Counted from the first letter of the stretch, positions 1 to 9,329 are shown. The stretch: DNA of 64,000 bases from Mangrovibacterium diazotrophicum (GCF_003610535.1 NZ_RAPN01000001.1:2219320-2283319), one strand, 5' to 3'. Program-made: numbers and translations. The notes: generated from the letters alone by a model not told the origin.

Positions 1-149
1 TCATCGGCTTCTTTATCTTTTTCGTCTTCTTTGTATTGATTACGATTCACACGATGAAAATGGATAAAAGCAGAACCCAGGCCTATGGCAACCTTCCACT
101 GGATGAAGAGGACCAAAACCAAGTTGAACAGCAAAATTTCACTTTATGA
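1..149 (+). CDS. ccoQ: CcoQ-like cbb3 oxidase small subunit, 5'-truncated
   Basis: An open frame enters from the left edge (codons in phase from base 3) and stops at 147-149, giving 48 visible residues. It is the end of one hydrophobic helix followed by a charged tail, the usual build of CcoQ/FixQ, which stabilises the cbb3 oxidase. The stop overlaps the ccoP start in an ATGA, so the two are translationally coupled. The start and the catalytic genes ccoN/ccoO lie outside the window. The identity rests mainly on size, hydrophobicity and position before ccoP. Confidence 0.75.
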   Translation, partial: IGFFIFFVFFVLITIHTMKMDKSRTQAYGNLPLDEEDQNQVEQQNFTL

Positions 150-751
150 CAACCCAAAACAAAAAACAACAAGAATACGACGATCTTACACAGATAAAAT
201 ACATTGGAGGCCACGACTATGACGGCATCCGCGAATTAGACAACCGCCTGCCACCCTGGTTGAAGTACCTGTTTTATCTGAGTATTGTTTTTTCGGTTTC
301 TTACTTAATGCTGGTCTTTGTTTTTGAAGATGACAGTGTGATCCAGGAAAAAGAATACCAAAAAGAAATGGCCGCGGTGCACCAGGCCGAAGAGCAGGAA
401 GCCGAGGCTGCCCCGGTTGAAAAGAAAGAGCGCACCAGAGAAGAAATGGTCGCCGCGGGACAGGTTACTTTCGAGAAAATCTGTTCGGTTTGCCACGGTA
501 AATTTGGCGAAGGTTTGGTTGGTCCAAACATGACCGACGAATACTGGATTCACGGCGGAAGCTTTGAAAACATGAAAGAAGTTGTATTGAACGGTGTGAT
601 TGAGAAAGGGATGATTTCGTATAAAAATCAGCTTTCGAATCAGCAAATCGACGATGTACTGACCTATATCGAAAGTTTGCAAGGAACCAACCCGCCGAAC
701 CCGAAAGCACCGCAGGGCGAGAAATACTTTCCCGAAGAGACCACAGAATAA
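146..751 (+). CDS. ccoP: cbb3-type cytochrome c oxidase subunit III (CcoP), mono-heme
   Basis: Membrane-bound c-type cytochrome that feeds electrons to the cbb3 oxidase. The 201-residue protein has a cytosolic N-terminus (about 1-38), one transmembrane helix (about 41-60), an Ala/Glu-rich linker and one cytochrome c domain with CSVCH at 113-117. A Met in the region GMISY (about 155-160) can be the distal heme ligand. Classical proteobacterial CcoP is near 300 residues with two CXXCH motifs; here only one is present. It is coupled to ccoQ by a 4-bp overlap and followed by ccoG and ccoH, so the assignment is secure. Confidence 0.93.
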   Translation: MTTQNKKQQEYDDLTQIKYIGGHDYDGIRELDNRLPPWLKYLFYLSIVFSVSYLMLVFVFEDDSVIQEKEYQKEMAAVHQAEEQEAEAAPVEKKERTREEMVAAGQVTFEKICSVCHGKFGEGLVGPNMTDEYWIHGGSFENMKEVVLNGVIEKGMISYKNQLSNQQIDDVLTYIESLQGTNPPNPKAPQGEKYFPEETTE

Positions 752-809
752 CCGGTCGAAACCTGCCGGAGAGTCCATCGAAAAAACAACCAAAAAACCA
801 GAATCAGTA

Positions 810-2225
810 ATGGAGTCAAACCAAAAACCGGATCATATTCAGGATTTAACCTTTCGCGACCGAATGGCAACGGTCGACAAGGAAGGAAAGCGGGTTTGGG
901 TTTTCCCCAAAATGCCAAAAGGAAAGTTCACGAATTACCGACGGATTGTCGCTTATTTTCTACTGGCCTTTTTCTACCTGGCGCCACACATCAAACTGAA
1001 CGGCGATCCGTTGATTTTTTTAAACTTTCTGGATCGTCGCTTCGTGCTGTTGGGCCAGACGTTTTACCCGCAGGATTTCCATTTACTGGTTTTGTCATTC
1101 ATCACCTTGCTGGTTTTCATCATCCTGTTTACCGTAGTTTACGGCCGCATCTTTTGCGGATGGGCATGCCCGCAAACCGTTTTCATGGAATTCCTCTACC
1201 GACCGATTGAATACCTGATTGATGGCGACCGCAATAAACAACGAGAATTGGCGCGGCAGGAAATGAATGTCCCGAAACTACTTAAACGCATTGCCAAACA
1301 CACCATTTTTGTATTCATCTCCTTTTTTACGGTACTAACATTTTTGTCCTACATTATAGGCTGGCCTCAAGTTCGCATTCTTTTAGCGGGATGGCCGTTT
1401 CAAAACTTTGCGGGCTTCCTGGGAGTTGCAGCATTTACAGGGGCACATTACTTTGTTTTTGCCTGGTTCCGCGAGCAAGTATGCTCTCTGGTTTGTCCAT
1501 ACGGCCGGTTGCAGGGTGTGATGCTCGAGCAAAACTCCATCGTAGTTGCGTATGACTACATTCGAGGCGAACCACGGGGGCGAGGTAAAAATGAAGAAAA
1601 GGGAGATTGCATCGACTGCAAACGTTGTGTTGACGTTTGCCCAACGGGAATTGACATTCGCAACGGAACACAGTTGGAGTGTATCAACTGCACCGCTTGT
1701 ATCGACGCCTGCGCTTCGGTGATGTACACCGTCAACAAGCCCAAAGGTTTAATTCGCTACGCCTCGGAAAGATCGATTTCGGAAAAGAAAAAGGAAGTAA
1801 TGAATGCACGGGCCATTGCCTACTCGGTTGTGCTCGTCATTTTACTGGGTGTTGCCAGCTTTGCTTTTATGAACCGCGACGATGTTGAAACAACCATCGT
1901 TCGCACACAGGGCACACTCTTCCAGCAATACGGAGACGATGCGTTGAGCAACCTGTACGACCTGCAGATGATCAACAAATCATCGGGTAAAATTACGATG
2001 GATCTGAAATTACTGGAACCTGAAGGCGAAGTAAAAATACCCGGCGATTCGCTGATTTTGGACAAAGGAGAAGTGATCAAACGAAATGTGTTGATCATTC
2101 TGCCAAAATCAGAATTGAAGAGCTCGAACACGCATGTCATCATCGGCGTTTACCGCGAAGGACAGCAAGTGGAACAAATAAGCTCCAGCTTTGTGGGGCC
2201 GAACTCATTGGATGTAAAAAAATAA
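810..2225 (+). CDS. ccoG: Cytochrome c oxidase accessory protein CcoG (FixG/RdxA family)
   Basis: Polyferredoxin membrane protein needed for cbb3 assembly; family members reduce Cu(II) for the CuB centre. The 471 residues include about five transmembrane helices. Cys motifs are CGWACP (116-121) and CSLVCP (225-230). They are followed by a 4Fe-4S pair with CIDCKRCVDVCP (267-278) and CINCTACIDAC (291-301). After a last helix (about 330-350) comes an Ig-like FixG C-terminal domain. Length and motif order match the family. It lies 58 bp after ccoP and 12 bp before ccoH. Confidence 0.95.
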   Translation: MESNQKPDHIQDLTFRDRMATVDKEGKRVWVFPKMPKGKFTNYRRIVAYFLLAFFYLAPHIKLNGDPLIFLNFLDRRFVLLGQTFYPQDFHLLVLSFITLLVFIILFTVVYGRIFCGWACPQTVFMEFLYRPIEYLIDGDRNKQRELARQEMNVPKLLKRIAKHTIFVFISFFTVLTFLSYIIGWPQVRILLAGWPFQNFAGFLGVAAFTGAHYFVFAWFREQVCSLVCPYGRLQGVMLEQNSIVVAYDYIRGEPRGRGKNEEKGDCIDCKRCVDVCPTGIDIRNGTQLECINCTACIDACASVMYTVNKPKGLIRYASERSISEKKKEVMNARAIAYSVVLVILLGVASFAFMNRDDVETTIVRTQGTLFQQYGDDALSNLYDLQMINKSSGKITMDLKLLEPEGEVKIPGDSLILDKGEVIKRNVLIILPKSELKSSNTHVIIGVYREGQQVEQISSSFVGPNSLDVKK

Positions 2226-2237
2226 CAGGGATAGGAT

Positions 2238-2681
2238 ATGAAACTCAATTGGGGAACCGGAATTGTTATTGCACTATCGATCATGGTGATCGGCATGTTG
2301 ACGCTAGTCTACATTGCCACTCGCCAGGACTATTTTTTGGTTGAAAAGGACTATTACCAAAAGGGGATCAACTACCAGTCGCAGATCGACCGCATAAACA
2401 ACCTGAACAAGCTTCGCGAAAAGCCTGAACTAATCCAGGAAGGGCAAAGTTTGAAGTTGCAGTTACCGGCTTGGTTTCAAAATAAGACAATCGAAGGAGA
2501 AATATTGATTTACAGCCCTGTTGATGAGAAGCTGGATAAAACCACAGCGATAAAACTGAATGAATCGCTGCAGCAAACGATATCGCTTCAGGGTACAAAA
2601 CCGGGGCGTTACACCGTGAAGCTCGACTGGCAAGCAGATAGCACGCCTTACTATTGGGAACATCAAATTACAGTAGAATGA
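2238..2681 (+). CDS. ccoH: FixH/CcoH family cbb3 assembly protein
   Basis: Small membrane protein of 147 residues with one N-terminal helix (about 7-27) and a periplasmic domain. The segment just after the helix contains DYFLVEKDYYQKG, typical of FixH. The family is required for stable cbb3 assembly, probably with the copper exporter CcoI. Its stop overlaps the next start (ATGA at 2678-2681), which links it to the SafE-like gene. Confidence 0.88.
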   Translation: MKLNWGTGIVIALSIMVIGMLTLVYIATRQDYFLVEKDYYQKGINYQSQIDRINNLNKLREKPELIQEGQSLKLQLPAWFQNKTIEGEILIYSPVDEKLDKTTAIKLNESLQQTISLQGTKPGRYTVKLDWQADSTPYYWEHQITVE

Positions 2682-3403
2682 CATTTGACCTGATTACACC
2701 GCTTACAATTGGCCTTATCGGCAGCTTTCACTGCATTGGCATGTGTGGCCCAATTGCTGTTGCCCTACCGCTGAAAGAACACAGCTGGATGACCAAAATT
2801 ACCGGCGGACTCCTGTACAATGCGGGGCGCACGATGACCTACGCGGTAATGGGCCTGCTGTTTGGGCTGCTAGGACAGGGCATCCACATGGCTGGATTTC
2901 AGCAATGGGCATCAATCCTGCTGGGGATTGCCTTGATCATCAGTGTGCTGTTCCCATACTTTTTCAAGCAAAAATTAAACTTTACAAGCTTGGTCAGTGG
3001 CTATGCCGGTCGTTTAGTCAACAACCTCCGGAAGTACTTCAACCAAAGAAGCTACTCATCCCTGCTATTGATTGGTCTTTTGAACGGACTGCTACCATGC
3101 GGATTGGTTTATGTGGCCATTGCCGGAGCAATCAATACAAGCAGTATCGCAAACGGCGCCTTGTTCATGGCCTTCTTCGGCCTGGGAACAATCCCCATGA
3201 TGCTGGTCGTTTCGCTATCGGGAAATGCCATCGGAAGCGGACTAAGGTCCAAAATACGGCAGGTTGTCCCCTACTTTGTTTTCTTGCTGGGTGTGCTGTT
3301 TATCCTGCGGGGAATGGCACTTGGCATTCCGTACATTAGTCCAAAAGCAGAGAAACTTGAACTCCATACAGAACAGGTAGATCAAGGAAGCTGCTGTCCT
3401 TAA
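2678..3403 (+). CDS. Sulfite exporter TauE/SafE-family membrane protein in the cco operon
   Basis: A 241-residue protein with about six helices and the family hallmark GSFHCIGMCGPIA near the N-terminus, where two Cys face each other in the first helix. A longer frame from 2654 exists. I chose 2678 because it forms an ATGA overlap with ccoH and begins directly before the first helix. Members at this position in Bacteroidota cco operons (DsbD_2/UreH-like transmembrane fold) are thought to help copper or redox handling during oxidase assembly; the transported species is unknown. The C-terminus ends in GSCCP, a possible metal or thiol site. Confidence 0.85.
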   Translation: MTFDLITPLTIGLIGSFHCIGMCGPIAVALPLKEHSWMTKITGGLLYNAGRTMTYAVMGLLFGLLGQGIHMAGFQQWASILLGIALIISVLFPYFFKQKLNFTSLVSGYAGRLVNNLRKYFNQRSYSSLLLIGLLNGLLPCGLVYVAIAGAINTSSIANGALFMAFFGLGTIPMMLVVSLSGNAIGSGLRSKIRQVVPYFVFLLGVLFILRGMALGIPYISPKAEKLELHTEQVDQGSCCP

Positions 3404-3524
3404 AACCAATTTGAATAATCGATTTTAAACCTATAATACTTAACCAATTGACCATTCAGGAAAACGAAACAGCTTAATTTCAAAAAAAAGTCACTTTTAT
3501 AGCAGTTGGGGTAAACATTCAACA

Positions 3525-3533
3525 TACTTTTTG
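3525..3533 (+). promoter_or_regulatory. Candidate -7 element upstream of sco/caa3 operon
   Basis: The 188-bp gap before sco carries TACTTTTTG, one base longer than the Bacteroidota -7 consensus TAnnTTTG, about 58 bp before the start codon. No convincing -33 TTTG is seen, so this is tentative. Confidence 0.3.
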
Positions 3534-3591
3534 GTTTTTTATTCTGAAATTAAAAGAGGTCGATTTAACTGGAGCAAAACCAATATTCTTT

Positions 3592-4395
3592 ATGATTGGA
3601 ACAAAACAACTAAACACTAAACTAATTACCGGATTTTTTCTGTTTTTACTGATTTTACCTGCCTTTGCGCAAAATGTAACGTTCGATGGTCAAAATAATG
3701 ACCCGGAAATTGGCATTGTGGAACATCTGGATGAATTTATCCCAACCGACATTTACCTGCTTGATGAAGATTCGCAAAAAGTCGTATTGACTGATCTGAT
3801 CGATAAACCAACGGTTATCAACTTTGTGTACTACCGTTGCCCCGGCATTTGCAGTCCGCTGATGGAGGGACTGGCTGAAGTGATGGACAAATCGGATTTG
3901 GTTCCCGGCGTGGATTACCAGGTCCTGACGATCAGCTTCGATCCAACAGAGACTATCGATTTGGCGATCCGCAAAAAAACAAATTACCTGAACCTGGTTA
4001 CCAAAAAAGAACAAATAGCCAAGGGGTGGCATTTCTTTGTTGCCGACAGTGCGAGCATCGCAAAAGCCACCAACGCAACCGGCTTCAAATACAAACGCCA
4101 GGGGAACGATTTCCTGCACGCTGCATCGGTTACCGTTGTTAGCCCAAAAGGGAAAATAACCCGCTATCTGAATGGCCTTTACTTTTTACCATTCGAGTTT
4201 AAGATGGCGATTGTTGAAGCCAATAAAGGCCAGTCTGCACCAACGATTAACAAGATTCTGCAATTCTGTTACTCGTACGATCCGGTTGGCCAGACTTATG
4301 TACTGAACGTCACAAAAATAGCGGGAACACTGATCCTGTTTATTGCACTGCTTATATTCCTATACCTGATTTTTAAACCTAAGAAGAAGAAATAA
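3592..4395 (+). CDS. sco: SCO1/SenC-family copper chaperone
   Basis: Thioredoxin-fold copper chaperone that delivers copper to, or reduces, the CuA site of oxidase subunit II. The 267 residues start with a signal peptide ending near PAFAQ. The metal motif CPGIC (CxxxC, about 84-88) and the conserved His in FLHAASV (about 175) are both present. Unusually, a C-terminal transmembrane helix (about 241-262) ends in a Lys-rich cytosolic tail, so the protein is anchored at its end and not by its N-terminus. It lies 15 bp before ctaD and probably leads the operon. Confidence 0.93.
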   Translation: MIGTKQLNTKLITGFFLFLLILPAFAQNVTFDGQNNDPEIGIVEHLDEFIPTDIYLLDEDSQKVVLTDLIDKPTVINFVYYRCPGICSPLMEGLAEVMDKSDLVPGVDYQVLTISFDPTETIDLAIRKKTNYLNLVTKKEQIAKGWHFFVADSASIAKATNATGFKYKRQGNDFLHAASVTVVSPKGKITRYLNGLYFLPFEFKMAIVEANKGQSAPTINKILQFCYSYDPVGQTYVLNVTKIAGTLILFIALLIFLYLIFKPKKKK

Positions 4396-4410
4396 CAAAC
4401 AACCTAATCT

Positions 4411-6024
4411 ATGCAAGCAAGTTCACAAATACCCCACGACGTCAATTACCTGGATTACAAGGGTAAGTACAAAGGGTTGCTGAGTTGGATTTTATCGACC
4501 GACCACAAGCGAATTGCCCTGCTGTACATGTTTTCAATGATGACATTGTTCATGGTGGGCGTTTGTCTCGGTTTGGCGATGAAACTGGAGTTGATTGCTC
4601 CGGGAAAAACCATCATGGGACCGCAAGACTACAACGCCGTTTTCACCGTTCACGGTGTAATCATGATTTTCATGATCGTGATTCCGGGTTTACCGGCTGT
4701 GTTTGGTAACTTTTTACTGCCGATCATGATCGGTGCCAAAGACGTTGCCTTCCCTAAACTGAATTTATTTTCGTGGTATGTCTATATCGCCGGAGCCGTT
4801 CTGGTTATCAGCTCCGTGCTTTTCGGAGACGGTACACCCGACACCGGATGGACATTCTACGCACCTTATAGTTTTAAAACGGGTACCAACATGCTGCCGG
4901 CAATCTTCGGTGCGTTTGTGCTTGGTTTCTCATCCATCCTGACAGGATTGAACTTCATTGTCACCATTCACCGCCTTCGTGCTCCGGGAATGACCTGGCG
5001 GAAACTTCCGCTGTTCCCATGGACGCTTTACGGTACAGCATGGATCCAATTGCTGGCAACACCTGTTGTTGGAATTACCTTGTTACTTGTTTCGCTGGAA
5101 CGCCTTTTCGGCATTGGTGTATTCGATCCTGCTTTGGGCGGCGACCCGGTTCTCTACCAACACTTGTTCTGGATCTACTCACACCCCGCCGTGTACATCA
5201 TGATTTTACCGGCAATGGGTGCTATTTCTGAGATCATCCCGACTTTCTCACAGAAACATGTTTTCGGCTATAACGCCATTGTCGTTTCAACATTGGCGAT
5301 CGCTTTTGTCGGCTATTTCGTGTGGGGACACCACATGTTTACAGCCGGTATGAGCGGAACCGCACAATATACCTTCTCGATTCTGACCTTCCTGGTTGCC
5401 ATTCCCAGTGCGATTAAAGTATTCAACTGGATCTCGACCATGTACAAAGGTTCCATCTCGTTGGAAACCCCGTTCTATTGGGCTGTTTCTTTCATTTTCG
5501 TATTCATGATCGGCGGTTTGTCGGGCCTTGTTTTAGGAGCTTTGGCGACTGATGTTTATGTGCACGACACTGCCTTTGTGGTTGCCCACTTCCACTTCAT
5601 CGTTTTTGGTGGTGTTGGCTTTTCATTCTTTGCGGCAATCCACTACTGGTTCCCGAAAATGTTTGGCCGCATGTACGATAAAACCTGGGCAAACGTCGGC
5701 TGGATCTTCTTTTTCATTGGCTTCCTGGCCTTGTACACGCCGATGTTCTACCTTGGCCTGCAAGGGATGCCACGCCGTTACTACGATTACCTGGAGCAAT
5801 TCCATTCTGCCAATATTTTGTCAACGCTTGGTTCATGGGTCATGACCTTTGGACTCGTAATCACTGTAATCAACCTGTTCCGCTCGGCTAAAATTGGAGA
5901 GATTGCGCCCGCCAACCCCTGGAATGGCAAGACCCTGGAATGGACAGTTCCTTCACCCCCTCCTGTTGAAAACTTTGATGTTATCCCTGTTTACGAAGAA
6001 CAAGACGGACCTTACGAATACTAA
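4411..6024 (+). CDS. ctaD: caa3-type cytochrome c oxidase subunit I, A2 subfamily
   Basis: Catalytic heme-copper subunit of 537 residues and 12 helices. Ligands seen are H81 (heme a), H258, H307 and H308 (CuB), and H393 and H395 (heme a3 and heme a). The helix-VI motif is YSHPAVY (256-262), where A1 enzymes have a Glu in GHPEVY. The Tyr-Ser pair instead of Glu is the published signature of the A2 group. The D-channel entry Asp is kept at D111 (GAKDVAFP). It is followed by subunits III, IV and II. Confidence 0.97.
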   Translation: MQASSQIPHDVNYLDYKGKYKGLLSWILSTDHKRIALLYMFSMMTLFMVGVCLGLAMKLELIAPGKTIMGPQDYNAVFTVHGVIMIFMIVIPGLPAVFGNFLLPIMIGAKDVAFPKLNLFSWYVYIAGAVLVISSVLFGDGTPDTGWTFYAPYSFKTGTNMLPAIFGAFVLGFSSILTGLNFIVTIHRLRAPGMTWRKLPLFPWTLYGTAWIQLLATPVVGITLLLVSLERLFGIGVFDPALGGDPVLYQHLFWIYSHPAVYIMILPAMGAISEIIPTFSQKHVFGYNAIVVSTLAIAFVGYFVWGHHMFTAGMSGTAQYTFSILTFLVAIPSAIKVFNWISTMYKGSISLETPFYWAVSFIFVFMIGGLSGLVLGALATDVYVHDTAFVVAHFHFIVFGGVGFSFFAAIHYWFPKMFGRMYDKTWANVGWIFFFIGFLALYTPMFYLGLQGMPRRYYDYLEQFHSANILSTLGSWVMTFGLVITVINLFRSAKIGEIAPANPWNGKTLEWTVPSPPPVENFDVIPVYEEQDGPYEY

Positions 6025-6035
6025 AACTAAAACCT

Positions 6036-6653
6036 ATGTCACAAGCAATTCACCATGATGAACACTACGATGCTGAGGGGTCGAAAATAGGGATGTGGCT
6101 CTTTATTTTCACGGAACTCCTGCTATTTGGCGGCCTCTTCATCATTTACTCGGTATATCGCTATATGAACCCGGATGCTTTCCACCTGGCAGCAGAAGAG
6201 CTGAACAGGACGGTTGGTAGCATCAACACGATTATCCTTCTGATCAGTAGTATGACAATCGCCATGTCGACATCGGCGTTGCAAAAAGGTCAGAAAGGAA
6301 CAACGATACTTTTATTGGAAATAACCTTCATGCTGGGATTAATCTTCCTGGTTAACAAATATTTTGAATGGGGTGTGAAGTTTGACCACGGCATTTTTCC
6401 GGGCTCACAACACATGCTGGATACACTCAGTCAGGGTGAAATCCTGTTCTTTGGCTTGTACTTTGCCATGACGGGTTTGCACGCCATCCACATCATTGTT
6501 GGGATGATTGTGATTGGCTTCGCTTTGGCCGGCGTTTCAAAAGGAAAAGTTCATGCCGATCGGTCGGCACTGCTCGAAAATGCTGGTTTGTACTGGCACT
6601 TGGTCGACTTAATCTGGATCTTCCTGTTCCCGCTATTCTACCTCATTCATTAA
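6036..6653 (+). CDS. ctaE: Cytochrome c oxidase subunit III
   Basis: A 205-residue, five-helix membrane subunit that surrounds the proton entry of subunit I. The motifs GMWLFIFTELLLFGGLF near the N-terminus and the conserved HxxH-like GLHAIHIIVG segment fit the short five-helix form (CyoC-like length), not the seven-helix mitochondrial type. It starts 11 bp after ctaD. Confidence 0.95.
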   Translation: MSQAIHHDEHYDAEGSKIGMWLFIFTELLLFGGLFIIYSVYRYMNPDAFHLAAEELNRTVGSINTIILLISSMTIAMSTSALQKGQKGTTILLLEITFMLGLIFLVNKYFEWGVKFDHGIFPGSQHMLDTLSQGEILFFGLYFAMTGLHAIHIIVGMIVIGFALAGVSKGKVHADRSALLENAGLYWHLVDLIWIFLFPLFYLIH

Positions 6654-6672
6654 CCGTCAAAACAGAAATACG

Positions 6673-6957
6673 ATGGAAAACGAAAAACATCATATCGTTC
6701 CGTACCGCACCTATTTCTATATATTGGCAGCATTGTTGGTTTTCACATTGTTATCAATTGAAGTGACAAGTATTGAATTAGGTGGTCTGACAGTGGCTGC
6801 AGCTTTGCTCTTTGCATCGTTGAAATCTTTCCTGGTGCTGACCTATTTTATGCACCTGAAGTTCGACAAGCCGTACATCCGCATCATGGTCGTGTTTGTA
6901 CTCATGATCTTCCTGGCAGTTATTATCATCACCTTTTTTGACTACTTTTTCAGATAA
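6673..6957 (+). CDS. Cytochrome c oxidase subunit IV (CyoD/CtaF-like)
   Basis: A 94-residue protein with three helices. The last part contains LTYFMHLKFDKP, the conserved feature of prokaryotic oxidase subunit IV, which assists assembly and stability of the CuB site. It lies between subunits III and II. Confidence 0.92.
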   Translation: MENEKHHIVPYRTYFYILAALLVFTLLSIEVTSIELGGLTVAAALLFASLKSFLVLTYFMHLKFDKPYIRIMVVFVLMIFLAVIIITFFDYFFR

Positions 6958-6962
6958 AGACT

Positions 6963-7907
6963 ATGTATATATTAGCAACAACACAGGCCTCGAATTTTGT
7001 GTCCGGCGTCGACCGGGCATTCCTGATCATTTTGAGTGTTTGCTTCTTCTTTTTGATTGGGCTTACAGTTACAATGATCTACTTCATATTCCGTTACAAC
7101 AAGAAACGGAACCCGCAGGCCACACAAATTAAAGGAAGTACCACGCTGGAAATAATATGGACAGGTATTCCGTTGATTCTCGTCTTGATTATGTTCTACT
7201 ATGGGTGGGCTGGTTGGGCGCCGATGAAAAAAGCGCCGGAAGACAGTTTTCAAATTGACGTTGTCGCCCGCATGTGGAACTTCACCTTTCAATACGAAAA
7301 CGGTAAAAAAACAGATACCCTGTTCGTTCCAATGAATAGACCGGTGAAATTGAATCTCAATTCCATGGACGTCATCCACTCGCTTTACATTCCGGCATTC
7401 CGGGTAAAAGAGGATGTGGTTCCGGGACGTGAGAAATTCCTCTGGTTTATTCCGGAGAAAGAAGGAGTTTATGAATTATTCTGTACCGAATACTGCGGTT
7501 TGCAACACTCTTACATGTACAATTGGGTGAAAACCATGCCGCAGGAAGACTTCGACAAGTGGTACACCGACACAACGGCACAGGTTGCATCGGCAAAAGT
7601 CGATTCGCCGACCGCTGCCGGAAAACGGATCATGACCAACATCGGGTGCTTTGCCTGCCACACCATTGATGGCAACAAACTGGTAGGCCCAACCTTTAAA
7701 GGTTTGTATGGCCACGAGGTAACCGTGAAGGCTGGTGGAGAAACCAAAACCGTTGTCGCGGATGACGAATACATTAAAAAGTCTATCTTAGACCCGAATT
7801 CGGAAATCGTTGACGGCTTCAACAAAGGTTTGATGCAATCTTACCAGGGCCAGCTCAGCGACACCGAGATCTCTCAGATTATTGAATACATTAAAACATT
7901 GAAGTGA
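6963..7907 (+). CDS. ctaC: Cytochrome c oxidase subunit II with fused cytochrome c (caa3 type)
   Basis: Electron entry subunit of 314 residues with two N-terminal helices (about 18-45 and 65-82) and a cupredoxin domain. CuA ligands are H139, C174, C178, H182 and M185 in CTEYCGLQHSYM. A C-terminal cytochrome c domain has CFACH at 229-233 and a late Met in GLMQSY as likely distal ligand. The fused heme makes this a caa3 oxidase, able to take electrons from the ACIII mono-heme subunit. It starts 5 bp after subunit IV; subunit II as the last structural gene is unusual. Confidence 0.96.
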   Translation: MYILATTQASNFVSGVDRAFLIILSVCFFFLIGLTVTMIYFIFRYNKKRNPQATQIKGSTTLEIIWTGIPLILVLIMFYYGWAGWAPMKKAPEDSFQIDVVARMWNFTFQYENGKKTDTLFVPMNRPVKLNLNSMDVIHSLYIPAFRVKEDVVPGREKFLWFIPEKEGVYELFCTEYCGLQHSYMYNWVKTMPQEDFDKWYTDTTAQVASAKVDSPTAAGKRIMTNIGCFACHTIDGNKLVGPTFKGLYGHEVTVKAGGETKTVVADDEYIKKSILDPNSEIVDGFNKGLMQSYQGQLSDTEISQIIEYIKTLK

Positions 7908-8782
7908 GTAAAAACAGTATTCGCGACTATATTAAAATCGTTCTTGAACTGGGCAAAGCGCGTATCTCTTTGCCCGTTGCTTTATCTGCACTAACCGGTT
8001 ACGTTTTATTTTCCGGTTCAATTGGCTCCCCTGGCTGGTATCTTTTCGCTGGTGTCTTCCTGGTTTCGTGTAGCTCGGGAGCTATCAATCACTGGCAGGA
8101 ATACAAAACCGACGCGATGATGCCGCGTACCAAAAACAGGCCAATACCGTCGGGCAAGGTTTCTCCGTCGTTTGCCTTGATTGTTGCTATCGCTTATTTC
8201 GTTGCCGGCAGCATTATTCTCGGGATGCATTTCTCGATTGCGGCCTGGGCTGCAGCAGTGGTAACCTTAGCCTCCTACAACGGTCTTTACACCCCATTGA
8301 AAAAAGTTACTGCTTTCGCAGTGGTGCCTGGTTCGTTGGTTGGTGCGCTTCCGCCCTACATTGGCTGGCTGGCTGCCGGTGGATCGATTACCAGTCCGCT
8401 AATCTTTTTGGTGGCTTCTTTCTTCTTTATCGGGCAGATTCCACACTTCTGGTTGTTGCTGCTCATGTTCGGAAAAGAATACAGTTTGGCCGGTTATCCG
8501 AGTTTACATGCGATCTTCTCCGAGAATCAAATCAAACGTTTAAGCTACACCTGGATATTGGCAACTATCGGTTCTGCCCTGCTAATCGCGTTAAAAGTAT
8601 TTATCGGGCGGACAACCATGTTCATCCTGATGTTCTACATCTTTTACCTGCTATTCTCGTCGACTATTGAAATATTCGCTAAAAAGGACCTGCGGGTGCG
8701 ACCTACGTTTTTCAAACTCAATTTTTTATACCTGTTTATGATGATCGCTTTGATCGTGGACAGTATTTTTCACCGCTCCTGA
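7904..8782 (+). CDS. ctaB: Protoheme IX farnesyltransferase (heme O synthase)
   Basis: UbiA-family prenyltransferase of 292 residues that farnesylates heme b to heme O, the first step to heme A of the neighbouring oxidase. The Mg/diphosphate motif reads NHWQEYKTDAMMPRTKNRPI (about 58-77), close to the family N-x-x-x-D-x-x-x-x-R-T pattern. About eight helices follow. The start is GTG at 7904, overlapping the ctaC stop by 4 bp (GTGA), so translation is coupled. No heme A synthase gene (ctaA) is seen in the window. Confidence 0.94.
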   Translation: MSKNSIRDYIKIVLELGKARISLPVALSALTGYVLFSGSIGSPGWYLFAGVFLVSCSSGAINHWQEYKTDAMMPRTKNRPIPSGKVSPSFALIVAIAYFVAGSIILGMHFSIAAWAAAVVTLASYNGLYTPLKKVTAFAVVPGSLVGALPPYIGWLAAGGSITSPLIFLVASFFFIGQIPHFWLLLLMFGKEYSLAGYPSLHAIFSENQIKRLSYTWILATIGSALLIALKVFIGRTTMFILMFYIFYLLFSSTIEIFAKKDLRVRPTFFKLNFLYLFMMIALIVDSIFHRS

Positions 8783-8849
8783 ACACAATTCAGAATAACT
8801 TGTTCTTTGGGATAGAAACATCCAGATTATTACATATATTGTTTGGACA

Positions 8850-9329
8850 ATGAAAAAGACAAGTGTTATGTTTTTAGCAGGTATTATCACAGGAATTCTA
8901 ATCAGCCTGGGGCTGGTTTTCCTATTGGCTCCCAAACTGATGTTTTCAGTTAGTGAAAGTAAATACGACTTTGCGACAACCAAAGCATTAATTGAAAAGG
9001 CAACGCCGGAAAATAAATGGAGCATGCCGCACCAGTACGATCTGCAGGCAACCATGAAAAAGCACGGTTTTGACGTTAAAGCCGTAACCGTATACTCGAT
9101 TTGCAAGCCAGATATTGCTGTCAAAATACTTGGGGCCGACGATAATCGTCACATCTCGGCAATGATGCCCTGCCGGATTGCCATTTACGAAAAAGCCGAT
9201 GGCAAGACCTACATTGCCCGGATGAATGCAGGCTTACTTGCAAAACTATTGGGAAACGAGGTTAATGCCGTGATGGGAGATGCCGAGACCGGAAGTGAAA
9301 AAATACTGGAGCAAGTCATCAAAAAATAA
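8850..9329 (+). CDS. DUF302-family membrane-anchored protein
   Basis: A 159-residue protein with one N-terminal helix (about 7-28) followed by a compact DUF302 domain. Visible features are the SKYDFATTKALIEKA opening, the central VYSICKPD and the late MMPCRIAIYEKADGKTYI, where two conserved Cys occur. DUF302 is a widespread fold of unknown biochemistry, often near oxidase or metal genes. It lies 67 bp after ctaB. Confidence 0.8.
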   Translation: MKKTSVMFLAGIITGILISLGLVFLLAPKLMFSVSESKYDFATTKALIEKATPENKWSMPHQYDLQATMKKHGFDVKAVTVYSICKPDIAVKILGADDNRHISAMMPCRIAIYEKADGKTYIARMNAGLLAKLLGNEVNAVMGDAETGSEKILEQVIKK

